Source of the DNA: Chitinophagaceae bacterium | GTDB lineage: Bacteria > Bacteroidota > Bacteroidia > Chitinophagales > Chitinophagaceae | Direction: 5' to 3' | Length of the DNA stretch: 64,000 bases | Assembly: GCA_023957575.1 (NCBI GenBank) | Contig: JAMLGU010000007.1 | Coordinates: 151,722 to 215,721, forward strand | Part shown: one piece after another, positions 9,601 to 19,439 of the stretch | Numbering within the stretch: position 1 is the stretch's first letter | Layout of the letters: each line of letters starts with the position of its first letter | Position numbers and translations under genes: made by a program | Notes under the pieces: model-generated | The model's database searches: none | The model's input: only the letters and a program-made list of their open reading frames with translations | Told to the model about the DNA's origin: nothing

Positions 9601-10644
9601 ATGAATCAAAAAAAAGATACTACAATTTATGATATTGCGAGAAAGCTGAATCTTTCTTCTGCTACAGTTAGTCGCGCACTAAACGACAGCGAAAGCATTA
9701 ATAAAAACACAAAAAAATTAGTTAAGGATACCGCAAAACAAATGGGATACCGGCATAATACTTTTGCAAGCAGTTTGAGAAATCAAAAAACGAATACTAT
9801 TGGCGTATTAATGCATGAGCTGAACAGTAGTTTTATCACATCTGTTTTAGCCGGCATTGAAAAAGTAACCGCAGAAACGGGTTACGACATCATCATTGCC
9901 CACTCATCCGAATCTTTAAAAAAAGAAATCGCAAACGTGCAAAATCTGTTTCACAAAAGAGTAGATGGCTTGATCGCTTCTTTATCGAATGAAACAAAAA
10001 ATCTGGATCATTTTCAACCCTTCTTCGACAAAAAATTACCTATTGTATTTTATGACAGAGTAGATGAAAGCAGCGATACTACAAAAGTAATAATCAATAA
10101 TTTTAAAGCAGCCTACGACCTTACCAGGCACTTACTGGAACAGGGGTGTAAAAATATTTTGTTGGTAACCGGCAGTCTGGACAGAAATGTGTATTCTGAA
10201 AGGAGACGAGGCTATCAAGCCGCATTGAAAGATTTTAATATCCCTTACAGAAAAGAATGGGTATTGGTAAAGGATCTCACAAATAAAATGGGCGAAGAAG
10301 CAGCAATGGAAGCATTGAAAATGAAACCATTACCCGATGCGGCCTTTATCACGCATGATTTTTCGGCTGCCGCTTTTATGCAGACAGTAAGAAAACACGG
10401 AGTAAAAGTGCCTGAGGATATGGCTATTGCCGGCTTCAATAATGACCTGGTAAGTAAATTTGTGGAGCCTCAATTAACCACAATTGATTACCCCGGCAGG
10501 GATATGGGAGAAATTGCAGCCAGGACTTTAGTTAATCATCTAAAAGGGATATCAGACCTTGGTTTGATGAAAACAATAATTATAAGGTCAGAATTAATTG
10601 TAAGACAGTCATCACAAAGAAGGCTTGAACCTAAAGTAAGGTAG
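9601..10644 (+). CDS. LacI/PurR-family regulator of xylose genes
   Basis: A 347-residue repressor. The N-terminal helix-turn-helix (TIYDIARKLNLSSATVSRALN) is followed by the hinge helix (FASSLRNQKTNTIGVLM) and a periplasmic-binding-protein-like sensor domain (residues about 60-335, with GVLMHELNSSF, FYDRVDE, RRRGYQAAL, AIAGFNND). The sensor probably binds xylose or a derivative and releases the DNA. It is divergent from xylBAE and collinear with GH43 and GH3, and both operators in the shared gap match the LacI style. The start codon directly follows an operator copy and has no Shine-Dalgarno sequence. The assignment to xylose control is inferred from context. Confidence 0.92.
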   Translation: MNQKKDTTIYDIARKLNLSSATVSRALNDSESINKNTKKLVKDTAKQMGYRHNTFASSLRNQKTNTIGVLMHELNSSFITSVLAGIEKVTAETGYDIIIAHSSESLKKEIANVQNLFHKRVDGLIASLSNETKNLDHFQPFFDKKLPIVFYDRVDESSDTTKVIINNFKAAYDLTRHLLEQGCKNILLVTGSLDRNVYSERRRGYQAALKDFNIPYRKEWVLVKDLTNKMGEEAAMEALKMKPLPDAAFITHDFSAAAFMQTVRKHGVKVPEDMAIAGFNNDLVSKFVEPQLTTIDYPGRDMGEIAARTLVNHLKGISDLGLMKTIIIRSELIVRQSSQRRLEPKVR

Positions 10645-10792
10645 TTATGAGAAAGACGTTATTCTCAGCCCTATTAATTCGACTCTTTCATAATTCAGCT
10701 TTTTGCCGGAATCGTTATAATATATGGTCTCGTCATAATAAAATTGAAACCAAAACGCTTTCTAAAAATCATCAACAACAATTTAGAACTTT

Positions 10793-12484
10793 ATGAAGAA
10801 AAATAAATTAAATCGTAAATACCATTTTATGCGAGTGAAGGTTATTATCATCTTATTATTGTTTTTAAATGTTGCCAAGGCTCAATATTTCAACAATCCT
10901 GTTCTGGCCGGCTTTTATCCAGACCCCAGTATTTGCAAGGCAGGAGACGATTATTATTTGGTAAATTCAACCTTTGCCTATTTCCTCGGATTGCCAATCT
11001 TTCATAGTAAAGATTTGTTAAACTGGCAGCAGATAGGCCATGCACTAACTAGGCCGGGGCAGTTAATACTCAATGACGCAGGTGTTTCAGACGGTTTATT
11101 TGCACCATCAATAGAGTATAACAACGGATTGTTTTATATAGTATGCACTAATATCAGTGGCATTGACAATTTTGTAATTACGGCAAAAAATCCTGTCGGC
11201 CCCTGGAGCAATTCAACCGCATTACCTGCTATTGATGGCATTGATCCTTCACTTTTTTTTGATGATGATGGAAAAACATACATTGTTTATAATAGTATCC
11301 CGCCCGAAAATCAACCCTTATATGACGGGCATCGTACTATCAGGTTGCTTGAATTTGACACAGCACGACTTATGACAAAAGGAGAAAATCGTATCATTGT
11401 AAACGGAGGAACAGATATTAACAAAAAGCCTGTTTGGATAGAGGATCCTCATCTTTTTAAAAGAAATGGGTGGTATTATCTTATTTGCGCCGAAGGTGGC
11501 ACCGGATATCATCATTCGGAAGTTGTTTTCAGAGCAAAAACCTTAAACGACAAATTTATCCCCTACAAAAACAACCCTATTTTAACCCAAAGACAATTAG
11601 ACCCCAATCGCCTCTTTCCCGTAACCTCCACCGGACATGCAGATTTTATTGAGGATGGAGAAGGTAATTGGTGGGCGTTTTTTCTCGGTTGCAGACCCTA
11701 CAAAGAGGATTTTTACAATACAGGAAGGGAAACCTTTATGGCTCCTGTAAATTGGGAGGATGATTGGCCTGTCATTGACTTGAAAGGCAGTGAGGTGAAA
11801 TATCAATACCCAATTAAGGCAAAAAGAGATAATCTACTTCAGCAATATAACAGTAATTTTAGATTCGTTGATAAATTCCAATCCAAACAATTAAATAACC
11901 GATTCGTATTTTTAAGACCACCAACTGAAAAGTGGTATCAGCTTGGTAAAAAGGGACTAACCATTAAACTTCAACCGCAAACTTGTTCCGAAAAACTTAA
12001 TCCTTCGTTCATAGGGTTCCGTCAATCACAATTAAAAGGTACCGCAATGACAGGATTTCATTTTTCTGCAAAAAACGAAAATGAAAAAGCCGGCCTATTG
12101 GTATTTCAAAACGAAATACATTATTATTTTCTTGCCAAATCAATAGAAAACGGCAAACCCGTAATCCAGTTGTTTAAAGGAAATGAAGGAAGTGGAGCGA
12201 TGAAAATGCAATTACTTTTTTCTTCAATTCTGGAAAAAGGAAGATACGTCTATTTTAAGGTTGAAGCAGATAATGGTTTATACCGCTTTTTTTATAGTAT
12301 TGACAGGAGGATTTGGAAGCAGTTAGGAAACGACCTCGATGGCGCTTATTTAAGCACTCATGTAGCCGGAGGCTTTGTAGGAGTGATGTATGCAATGTAT
12401 GCAACATCCAATGGTAAACAAACAACTAATACTGCCACTTTTAACTTTTTTGAAATTACTAATAATGATGACCCCTACAAATAA
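10793..12484 (+). CDS. Glycoside hydrolase family 43 (beta-xylosidase/arabinofuranosidase type)
   Basis: A 563-residue secreted enzyme that would release xylose or arabinose from xylan fragments. The five-bladed propeller shows all three acidic GH43 residues: the base Asp44 in FYPDPSI, the pKa-tuning Asp151 in GIDPSLFFDDDG and the acid Glu217 in WIEDPHLF. A C-terminal beta-sandwich (residues about 345-555) resembles the concanavalin-like module of GH43 xylosidases. A signal peptide (VKVIIILLLFLNVAKA) is best placed if translation starts at the internal ATG at 10829; the ATG at 10793 adds 12 basic and polar residues. It lies 148 bp after the LacI-type regulator and before a GH3 gene, so it probably supplies the xylose pathway. 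Confidence 0.92.
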   Translation: MKKNKLNRKYHFMRVKVIIILLLFLNVAKAQYFNNPVLAGFYPDPSICKAGDDYYLVNSTFAYFLGLPIFHSKDLLNWQQIGHALTRPGQLILNDAGVSDGLFAPSIEYNNGLFYIVCTNISGIDNFVITAKNPVGPWSNSTALPAIDGIDPSLFFDDDGKTYIVYNSIPPENQPLYDGHRTIRLLEFDTARLMTKGENRIIVNGGTDINKKPVWIEDPHLFKRNGWYYLICAEGGTGYHHSEVVFRAKTLNDKFIPYKNNPILTQRQLDPNRLFPVTSTGHADFIEDGEGNWWAFFLGCRPYKEDFYNTGRETFMAPVNWEDDWPVIDLKGSEVKYQYPIKAKRDNLLQQYNSNFRFVDKFQSKQLNNRFVFLRPPTEKWYQLGKKGLTIKLQPQTCSEKLNPSFIGFRQSQLKGTAMTGFHFSAKNENEKAGLLVFQNEIHYYFLAKSIENGKPVIQLFKGNEGSGAMKMQLLFSSILEKGRYVYFKVEADNGLYRFFYSIDRRIWKQLGNDLDGAYLSTHVAGGFVGVMYAMYATSNGKQTTNTATFNFFEITNNDDPYK

Positions 12485-12838
12485 ATTTTTCGGCTTGAGA
12501 GAAATATTCTTATTACTACCAATATGGCTTAATAATAATGTATTTATGGGAACAAGAATTATTTGGATGCTTTTTTACAAATATTTTTTTGGGCTTCCTG
12601 CATTCAAATTCATAAACCCAAACAACCTAATAGATCAAAAAGCACTTACAGAAATGATTTTATGGCAGAATATATCCTTTGGCAGCGCTTTCGGGCGTCA
12701 TAGCTACACTAAAAAACGAAAATTAAATTACAAATTATTAGAGCGTCTTTTCCAGTTTTAATGTTTAATATAGAGATACTTTATTGAAAAAATTATTCCT
12801 TTATTGAAAATATTTATCATCCCAAATTAATTTAAAAT
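12485..12838. other. AT-rich gap between GH43 and GH3 genes
   Basis: This 354-bp gap holds no gene I can support. A 123-codon open frame runs from inside the GH43 gene to 12761, but its product matches nothing I recognise, it overlaps the GH43 end by 95 bp and it is dominated by AT-rich hydrophobic codons. Near the 3' end are two copies of CTTTATTGAAAA (12779-12790 and 12799-12810), 20 bp apart, 30-60 bp before the GH3 start. Confidence 0.5.
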
Positions 12839-15463
12839 ATGCAAGCAATGAAAAAAATACTTACGCTAATTTGTATCTTTTATGGCGCTGTTGTAATGTC
12901 GCAGGATTTCAAGTCATTTCCCATGTGGAATTACAACCTGCCTTTTGAACAAAGGGTAAATGATGTGGTAAATAGACTGACCCTCGATGAAAAAATAGCG
13001 CAGTTGATGCACACCACACCGGCTATTCCCCGGCTGGGTATTCCTGCTTATAACTGGTGGAATGAAACCCTGCACGGCGTAGCAAGAACGCCTTTCAATA
13101 CCACCTCTTATCCTCAAGCCATAGGCATGGCTGCTACCTGGGACACATCATCCATGCGGCTGATGGGTTATTATTGCGCTGTAGAAGGCAGGGCCGTTCA
13201 TAACAAAGCCACTGAACTCCACAAAGAAGGTGATATTTATATGGGGCTTACTTATTGGACACCCAACATCAACATATTCAGGGATCCACGCTGGGGGCGC
13301 GGGCAGGAAACCTATGGCGAAGACCCTTACCTGACCGGCTTGCTGGGTCATGCCTTTGTAAAGGGTTTGCAAGGAACAAATAGCAAATATTTGCAGGCGG
13401 CAGCCTGTGCCAAACACTTTGCGGTGCATAGCGGCCCCGAGCCTTCGCGTCATTCAGATAACTTTAATCCTTCGCCTTATGATTTGTGGGACACTTATTT
13501 GCCTGCTTTTCACGAACTGATAGTAAATGCAGACGTTGCCGGCGTGATGTGTGCATATAATGCAGTAAACAACCAGCCCTGCTGTGCCAATAGCGAGTTG
13601 ATGATTGATATCCTGCGCAAACAATGGAAATTCACCGGCTATGTTACCAGCGATTGTTGGGCTTTGGATGATTTTTTCAGGTATCATAAAACTCATCCCA
13701 CTGCGTTAGCTTCGGCTGTAGATGCACTGGTTCACACTACAGATGTAGAATGTGGCAATTCTGTGTATTCCACATTGGCAGATGCGGTCAAGCAGGGATT
13801 GATTAAAGAATCTGATTTAGATGTTTCGCTGAAAAGATTATTTCTGATCCGCTACAAATTAGGTTTTTTTGATCCTCCGGCAATGGTTCCTTTGGGTCTT
13901 ACACCTGCCTCAGCCTTGGAAGCGCCAGAACATCAGGCACATGCACTAAAAATGGCCAGGCAATCCATCGTGCTTTTAAAAAACCAAAATAATACTTTGC
14001 CAATTAGCAAAAACATAAAAAAAATTGCAGTCATTGGGCCTAATGCAGACAATGCCATCACCCAATTAGCGAATTACAACGGAGCGCCTTCACATGTGAT
14101 AACAGTGCTTGAAGGAATTAAAAACAAGGTAGGGAATAATGTAGAAGTTATTTATGAGAAAGCTATAAATTATGCCGATGATTCTGTAATGGCCTATAAT
14201 GACATAACTGAATTATTTAAAGTCGCGGATACGAAAGGTGTAAGAGTGGCTTTTTATAATAATACGGAATTGGAGGGAACCCCTGCATACACCGGTATTG
14301 TGAAGGGAATAGACCACTACAGGTCAGAAGGTCAGCCTGCCTACAATGGTGTTAGCCCTTCAAATTTTTCGGCTCGATTTTCAACTTCATTTCTTGCACC
14401 ACAATCAAAAGAAATCAATTTTGAAGCAGCAATTGACGGTAATTATCGCATTTATATTAATGATAAAATAATGGTTGACAATTGGAATAGAAGGAATATT
14501 GCGCCTGAAGAATTTTCATTAAATGTAAAACAAGGAGAAAACTATAAAATAGTCATTGAATATCATCATGGCGAAGGGCCATCCACTATCAAATTTAAAA
14601 GCGGTCAAAAGATAAAAACCAATTTCAATGCCCTTGCCCAGAAACTCCGAAGCGCAGATGCTATTGTTTTTGCCGGAGGCATTTCGCCACAGCTTGAAGG
14701 TGAGGAAATGCCGATTGCCGTTCCGGGTTTTAAGGGAGGAGACAGAACCAGCATTAAGCTACCGGAAATACAAACTGAACTGCTAAAGGCATTGAAAACA
14801 ACAGGCAAACCTGTAGTGTTTGTAATGATGACAGGCAGTGCATTGGCAATTCCCTGGGAAGATGAAAATATTCCTGCAATAATAAATGCATGGTATGGCG
14901 GACAAAGCGGTGGAGAAGCAGTAGCTGATGTTTTATTCGGAGATTATAATCCTGCCGGACGTCTGCCAATTACCTTCTATCGCAGCGATAGCGACCTTCC
15001 CGATTTTTCCAATTATGACATGGCAAACCGGACTTATCGCTATTTCAAAGGAACGCCTTTGTACCCTTTTGGCTATGGTCTGAGCTATTCTCAATTTAAA
15101 TACAGCAACTTACAAATTCCGAATACTGTAAAAAAAGGAAAAAATATTACTGTTTCGGCAAAGGTTACCAACGTGGGTAAAAGAGATGGCGATGAGGTAG
15201 TGCAATTATACATTTCTCATAAAAATAATTCATTCAAATCACCTATTCAGGCTTTAAAGGGATTTGAAAGGATATTTCTAAAAGCAGGCGAAACTAAAAC
15301 AGTAAGATTTCAACTCACACCCGATCAATTATCCGTCGTTAATCAGAGTGGACAAGCATTTCAGCCAAAAGGAAATGTTTTCATAAGCGTAGGTGGAGGT
15401 CAGCCGAATGTGCAGAATAAAACCTCAGGTAATGTTTTATCCGGAAAATTAATAATAAAATAA
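12839..15463 (+). CDS. Glycoside hydrolase family 3 with inserted PA14 domain (beta-xylosidase/beta-glucosidase)
   Basis: An 874-residue secreted GH3 enzyme. After the signal peptide (KKILTLICIFYGAVVMS, best with the Met at 12848) comes the TIM-barrel domain, with substrate-binding NWWNETLHGVA, NIFRDPRWGRGQE, AKHF and the nucleophile Asp272 in VTSDCWALDD. The alpha/beta sandwich follows (VLLKNQNNTLPI, AIVFAGGI, LEGEEMP) and is interrupted by a PA14 module at about residues 465-590 (DGNYRIYINDKIMVDNW). The chain ends in a fibronectin III-like domain (VTNVGKRDGDEVVQLYI). The architecture and the SDCWALDD motif are typical of Bacteroidota xylan 1,4-beta-xylosidases. Together with GH43 it completes a small xylo-oligosaccharide cluster. 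Confidence 0.93.
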   Translation: MQAMKKILTLICIFYGAVVMSQDFKSFPMWNYNLPFEQRVNDVVNRLTLDEKIAQLMHTTPAIPRLGIPAYNWWNETLHGVARTPFNTTSYPQAIGMAATWDTSSMRLMGYYCAVEGRAVHNKATELHKEGDIYMGLTYWTPNINIFRDPRWGRGQETYGEDPYLTGLLGHAFVKGLQGTNSKYLQAAACAKHFAVHSGPEPSRHSDNFNPSPYDLWDTYLPAFHELIVNADVAGVMCAYNAVNNQPCCANSELMIDILRKQWKFTGYVTSDCWALDDFFRYHKTHPTALASAVDALVHTTDVECGNSVYSTLADAVKQGLIKESDLDVSLKRLFLIRYKLGFFDPPAMVPLGLTPASALEAPEHQAHALKMARQSIVLLKNQNNTLPISKNIKKIAVIGPNADNAITQLANYNGAPSHVITVLEGIKNKVGNNVEVIYEKAINYADDSVMAYNDITELFKVADTKGVRVAFYNNTELEGTPAYTGIVKGIDHYRSEGQPAYNGVSPSNFSARFSTSFLAPQSKEINFEAAIDGNYRIYINDKIMVDNWNRRNIAPEEFSLNVKQGENYKIVIEYHHGEGPSTIKFKSGQKIKTNFNALAQKLRSADAIVFAGGISPQLEGEEMPIAVPGFKGGDRTSIKLPEIQTELLKALKTTGKPVVFVMMTGSALAIPWEDENIPAIINAWYGGQSGGEAVADVLFGDYNPAGRLPITFYRSDSDLPDFSNYDMANRTYRYFKGTPLYPFGYGLSYSQFKYSNLQIPNTVKKGKNITVSAKVTNVGKRDGDEVVQLYISHKNNSFKSPIQALKGFERIFLKAGETKTVRFQLTPDQLSVVNQSGQAFQPKGNVFISVGGGQPNVQNKTSGNVLSGKLIIK

Positions 15464-15567
15464 AATTGAAAATTAGCAATACGATTTTAAAGAAATCAAT
15501 TAAATAAAATAATTTCTCTCCCGTTGACTAAATAGATTATTCAATAAGGATTTTCGTAAAGATTTAC

Positions 15568-16140
15568 TCAAAACTGCGATAACTCAATTTCAGCACGGGT
15601 CGGCTTCCCATTACTGGTTTGCTTAAAGCGCTTTTCAATTCTTTTTGCAGGAACACCTCCCCAGATCTCATTTGGGGGGATGTCCTTATTTACAAAACTA
15701 CACGCCGCAACTATAGAATTATCTCCAATGCTTACACCACATCTCACAACAGAAAATCCTCCAACCAAAACGTTTTTTCCAATAATTATTTCCCCATAAC
15801 GTTGAAAATCCTGAGTAAACTCATGTGTCATTAATTTAGCCTTCCAACCAATAGTAGAATCATCGCCAATTTCGATAGCTTCAGGCAATAGGTAATCAAG
15901 GTCTATTTGAACAAAAGCAACTTTTTTGCCAATTTTCATCCTAAAAAACAATCTGTAAAAAGCAGAAATCCAATTCGAACACGGAATGATTTTTGCAAAA
16001 TTTGCCAATAAAAAATTAATCGGGGCTACCAATACATTCCTCACAGAAGTCCATTGAGACATAACATCTCTGGAATAGTCTCTTGGCAAGTAAAGTACCA
16101 TTTTATCAGATTTCAAAAAATCCTTAATTTCTTTTCTCAT
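15568..16140 (-). CDS. Left-handed beta-helix acyltransferase
   Basis: A 190-residue protein with a C-terminal hexapeptide-repeat fold (EIGDDSTIGWKAKL, IIIGKNVLVGGFSVVRCGVSIGDNSIVAACSFV) ending in the typical WGGVPAKRIEKRF loop of the maltose/galactoside and WbbJ-type O-acetyltransferases. The N-terminal 65 residues are hydrophobic and could sit on the membrane. The probable acetyl-accepting substrate is a cell-surface sugar, but nothing nearby is a glycan-synthesis gene and the actual substrate is unknown. It is separated from fabI on the same strand by 348 bp and a strong terminator, so it is probably expressed alone. Confidence 0.82.
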   Translation of the reverse strand: MRKEIKDFLKSDKMVLYLPRDYSRDVMSQWTSVRNVLVAPINFLLANFAKIIPCSNWISAFYRLFFRMKIGKKVAFVQIDLDYLLPEAIEIGDDSTIGWKAKLMTHEFTQDFQRYGEIIIGKNVLVGGFSVVRCGVSIGDNSIVAACSFVNKDIPPNEIWGGVPAKRIEKRFKQTSNGKPTRAEIELSQF

Positions 16141-16427
16141 TGTAAAATCTTTTTTGATTTAATAACTAATATTTTCTCAAGAAAAATTACCATAACTAAT
16201 TAGAAAAGAACATAAAATCTCCGGCTTACCTTCGATTCACTCAAAGTTAATCATTTTATTAGCGACTCCCAAATTGTAATAAACTGTTAGCCATTTACAA
16301 ACCAAAAACAGATAGTCTCCAAAGATAATATTTCGCATTTATTAGTTTTGTCTGATTTAAGGCAACTATTATAATCGAGTAGTAAGATGGAGATTATTTC
16401 CCTATCTCTCACACCCATGCACGGCAC
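16141..16427. other. Gap upstream of the acyltransferase gene
   Basis: An AT-rich stretch with no supported gene. It should hold the acyltransferase promoter on the minus strand, but I see no convincing -7/-33 pair. Confidence 0.4.
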
Positions 16428-16460
16428 ACAAAAAAGTGCGAAACTTGGCTGCTTCGCACT
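16428..16460 (-). terminator. Rho-independent terminator after fabI
   Basis: A perfect 8-bp stem (AGTGCGAA / TTCGCACT) with a 10-nt loop is followed on the minus strand by a T-rich run. It begins about 28 bp after the fabI stop codon. Confidence 0.88.
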
Positions 16461-16488
16461 GATTTATTTGAAAATAAAAAAATAAATA

Positions 16489-17304
16489 TTAACCGTAAAC
16501 GTGTTCAATTACCGTAGGCGACACGCCGGTAAAGCTAAAGCCACCATCGTGGAAGAGGTTCTGCATGGTTACATATCTTGTAAGATCGCTAAAAAGTGTA
16601 ATGCAGTAGTCTGCACAAGCCTCACCGGTAGCATTTCCTAAGGGACTCATTTTTTCGGCATAATCCTGAAAACCTTCAAAACCCTTAACGCCACTACCCG
16701 CAGTGGTTTTAACAGGCGACTGAGAAACTGTGTTTACCCTAACTTTTTTCTTAACACCATAATAATATCCAAAGTTGCGTGCTATACTTTCAAGCAGCGC
16801 TTTTGCATCAGACATCTCGTTGTAATTAGGGAATACACGTTGTGCTGCAATATAAGACAAAGCTACTACACTACCCCATTCATTAAGCGCATCCATATCC
16901 CATGCCACCCTTAATATTTTGTGTAGGCTGATGGAAGAAATATCAAAGGTTTTCCAGTTATGCACATAGCTCATGTTATGGTAATCAATTCCTTTGCGCA
17001 TATTCACACTCATTCCAATCGAATGAAGAATAAAGTCAACCCCGCCGCCAAAATGCTCCATGCTTTGTCCGAACAGGTTTTTTAAATCGTCAAGAACGGT
17101 TGCATCAGCGCCTATCACAGGAGCGTTTCCACACTCTTCGGAGAGTTTGTTGATTTCTCCCATACGAAGCGCCACGGGCGCATTAGATAAAACAAGCTGC
17201 GCGCCTTCTTCATAAGCTCTTTTAGCCACCTTCCAGGCAATTGATTTTTCGTCAAGAGCGCCAAAAATAATTCCTTTTTTCCCTTTTAATAAACTACATG
17301 ACAT
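16489..17304 (-). CDS. fabI: Enoyl-[acyl-carrier-protein] reductase (NADH), FabI type
   Basis: A 271-residue short-chain dehydrogenase/reductase that reduces trans-2-enoyl-ACP in the last step of each fatty-acid elongation cycle, and the target of triclosan. The N-terminal Rossmann motif is the FabI form (GKKGIIFGALDEKSIAW), followed by HSIGM and the catalytic Tyr-x6-Lys in YNEMSDAK. The VNTVSQSPVKTTAGSG segment corresponds to the substrate-binding loop. The length and motif spacing are typical. It is preceded 60 bp upstream by a small membrane-protein gene on the same strand, with a terminator at its 3' end. Confidence 0.97.
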   Translation of the reverse strand: MSCSLLKGKKGIIFGALDEKSIAWKVAKRAYEEGAQLVLSNAPVALRMGEINKLSEECGNAPVIGADATVLDDLKNLFGQSMEHFGGGVDFILHSIGMSVNMRKGIDYHNMSYVHNWKTFDISSISLHKILRVAWDMDALNEWGSVVALSYIAAQRVFPNYNEMSDAKALLESIARNFGYYYGVKKKVRVNTVSQSPVKTTAGSGVKGFEGFQDYAEKMSPLGNATGEACADYCITLFSDLTRYVTMQNLFHDGGFSFTGVSPTVIEHVYG

Positions 17305-17364
17305 GAGATTTTTGTTTTGTTTCAGTAAAAATAAGAAAAGTTTTAAATTTTGAACAGATGTTTT

Positions 17365-17583
17365 TCAATCAGGCAAAGAAATGAAAATATAGGCCATTAA
17401 ATAAAGTCCCAACAAAAATATAATACCTAAACATAAAATCAATAAAACCGCGTACAAAAACAGCTCCCTCCAGGTTTGGCTGGAAACAATTTTACGGTTC
17501 AGGAGGCGAAAAACAAAAAACCCCAATAAACCCATTACCGGGGCAATAGCAATTGTAATAACAAATGGCAGTGCACTGTTCAT
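17365..17583 (-). CDS. Small two-helix membrane protein, unknown
   Basis: A 72-residue protein with two clear hydrophobic helices (PFVITIAIAPVMGLLGFFVF and LFLYAVLLILCLGIIFLLGL), separated by a short basic loop (RLLNRKIVSSQTW). I recognise no family. It lies between recN and fabI on the same strand, 56 bp after recN, and may be carried on either transcript. Codon use and the length of the uninterrupted frame support a real gene, but no homology-type evidence does. Confidence 0.55.
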   Translation of the reverse strand: MNSALPFVITIAIAPVMGLLGFFVFRLLNRKIVSSQTWRELFLYAVLLILCLGIIFLLGLYLMAYIFISLPD

Positions 17584-17639
17584 AACCCGAATATCAGTAA
17601 AAATATTTTTTAAGGATAAAATTATTTCCTAAAAAATCA

Positions 17640-19295
17640 TTAATTCTGTACCATTTCTCGTGCATTCTGCAATGCAGCGGCAGTAGGCTTTTCGCCACTC
17701 AGCATTTTGGCAATGGTAGTAATTCGTTCATCATTATCCAACAATCTGATATTAGTGGTTATCACATTATTTTCAGGTTCCTTATATACAAAGAAATGAG
17801 CGTTTGCCTTCCCTGCAATTTGAGGTTGGTGGGTTATGCAAATTATTTGCCGGTTTTGAGCCAATTCTTTCATAATAATACCTACCTGACGCGCAGCCTC
17901 ACCCGATATACCGGTATCAATTTCATCAAAAATAAGCGTGGGCATATCCATACTCTTAGCCACTAAGCTCTTGATGCACAACATCAAACGGCTCAATTCG
18001 CCACCACTGGCTACTTTACTTACCGGTTTGTACTGTCCGCTTTTATTGGCATCAAACAGAAACTCAATATCGTCCATCCCGTTTACACCCGGCTCTTTGC
18101 CGGTAAGGGCTACTTTAATTGCTGCATTGGGCATTCCTACCTGAGCCAACAATTTGTTTGCCTGCTTCTCAAATGGCGAAATTTGCCCTTTTCTGGCTTT
18201 CGAAATTTGCGCTGCTATTTCTACCACCAATCCGTACATTTCATCCGTTTGCCTTTTCAATATCTCAATATCGTCTGCAATATGCAATGTAGCATGCAGT
18301 TTTTCTTCCAAATGCTTTTGAATCTGCAGCAATTCGGCAGTTGAGTGTACGCCATGCTTTTTCTGCAGTTTATACCCCTGTGAAATCCGATCATTTAATT
18401 TCTCAATTTTTTCGGGATAATAGTGAATTTGGTTGTTTATACTTTCTACTTCACCTGCAATATCCCGAATTTCAATTTGAGCGCTGGAAAGTCTTTCTGA
18501 AAGATTAGCCAAATCTTTATGATAGCCTGTAAAACTGCGAAGCTGATTGGTCAGGTTTTTTAATTGTTGCACTATCGGCTGTTCGCCTTCATTTAGTTCA
18601 TAACTCACTTTATTAAGCGCCGATTTGATTTCTTCGGCATTGGACAGCAATTTTATTTCTTCTTCGGCTTCTTCCAATTCATTTTCATGAAAGTCTGCCT
18701 CATTCAGTTCGTCATAAAGAAACTGATTGTAATCGCTTTCTTTTTGAAACTGTTCCTGTTGTTCCTTTAAAATAGACAACTCCTTTAATGACTTTTGCCA
18801 GTTTTTGTATTGATGCTGATATTCTTTTAATAATTCAGAATTTCCGGCCAATGCATCTAAAACATTAATTTGAAAATCATTATCTGCAATTGCCAGCGTA
18901 TCAAACTGCCGATGCAGATCTACCAATAAAGAACTAAGCTGCTGCATCTGCGACAGAGTAACCGGCGTATCATTAATAAAAGCTCTGGTCTTGCCACTCA
19001 CCGCTATTTCACGCCTGACAGTGATTTCAGTCTGGTAATCCAAATCATTTGAAGTAAAAAACTGCACCAGACGCTCTTTTTGCACTGGTTCAAAAACGCC
19101 TTCGATGATACATTTTTTTTCTTTATTTACCAGTACAGTAGTGTCGGCCCTCTCTCCCAGAATAAGATTGAGCGCTCCAATGATAATGGATTTCCCGGCG
19201 CCCGTTTCACCCGTTATGACGTTCATACCCGTTGAAAAGTCAATTTCAAGTTCGTTGATGATTGCATAATTATGGATAACAAGATGTCGGAGCAT
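17640..19295 (-). CDS. recN: DNA repair protein RecN
   Basis: A 551-residue SMC-like ATPase for double-strand-break repair. The N-terminal head has the typical MLRHLVIHNYAIINELEIDF opening and Walker A (GETGAGKSIIIGAL). A long coiled coil spans roughly residues 150-380, and the C-terminal head has the ABC signature (VASGGELSRLMLCIK), Walker B (LIFDEIDTGISG) and the H-loop (ICITHQPQIAG). The length is normal. The gene follows the disrupted M56/TonB region on the same strand after a hairpin at 19400-19434. Confidence 0.97.
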   Translation of the reverse strand: MLRHLVIHNYAIINELEIDFSTGMNVITGETGAGKSIIIGALNLILGERADTTVLVNKEKKCIIEGVFEPVQKERLVQFFTSNDLDYQTEITVRREIAVSGKTRAFINDTPVTLSQMQQLSSLLVDLHRQFDTLAIADNDFQINVLDALAGNSELLKEYQHQYKNWQKSLKELSILKEQQEQFQKESDYNQFLYDELNEADFHENELEEAEEEIKLLSNAEEIKSALNKVSYELNEGEQPIVQQLKNLTNQLRSFTGYHKDLANLSERLSSAQIEIRDIAGEVESINNQIHYYPEKIEKLNDRISQGYKLQKKHGVHSTAELLQIQKHLEEKLHATLHIADDIEILKRQTDEMYGLVVEIAAQISKARKGQISPFEKQANKLLAQVGMPNAAIKVALTGKEPGVNGMDDIEFLFDANKSGQYKPVSKVASGGELSRLMLCIKSLVAKSMDMPTLIFDEIDTGISGEAARQVGIIMKELAQNRQIICITHQPQIAGKANAHFFVYKEPENNVITTNIRLLDNDERITTIAKMLSGEKPTAAALQNAREMVQN

Positions 19296-19399
19296 GAAGC
19301 AAATTTAGGGAGCTATCGGTGAATTGCAATCAACATTTGGGTAAAGCTTTAAATTAATTGCAATTTTTAGCAAGTCAAATTGCAAGCCCAAAATGAAGT

Positions 19400-19434
19400 A
19401 AATAAACTCCCTGTTTTAGCCAGAGAGTTTATTT
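19400..19434 (-). terminator. Hairpin after the TonB-like tail, probable terminator
   Basis: A 10-bp stem (AAATAAACTC / GAGTTTATTT) extended by CTG/CAG across one mismatch. It begins 6 bp after the stop codon of the TonB-like tail. On the minus strand no good T run follows, so termination efficiency is doubtful. Confidence 0.5.
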
Positions 19435-19439
19435 GATTT

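Noticed and set aside
12390..12761. A 123-codon open frame overlapping the GH43 end
   Set aside because: It overlaps a clear gene in another frame, has no recognisable motif, and its composition is what AT-rich non-coding DNA would give.
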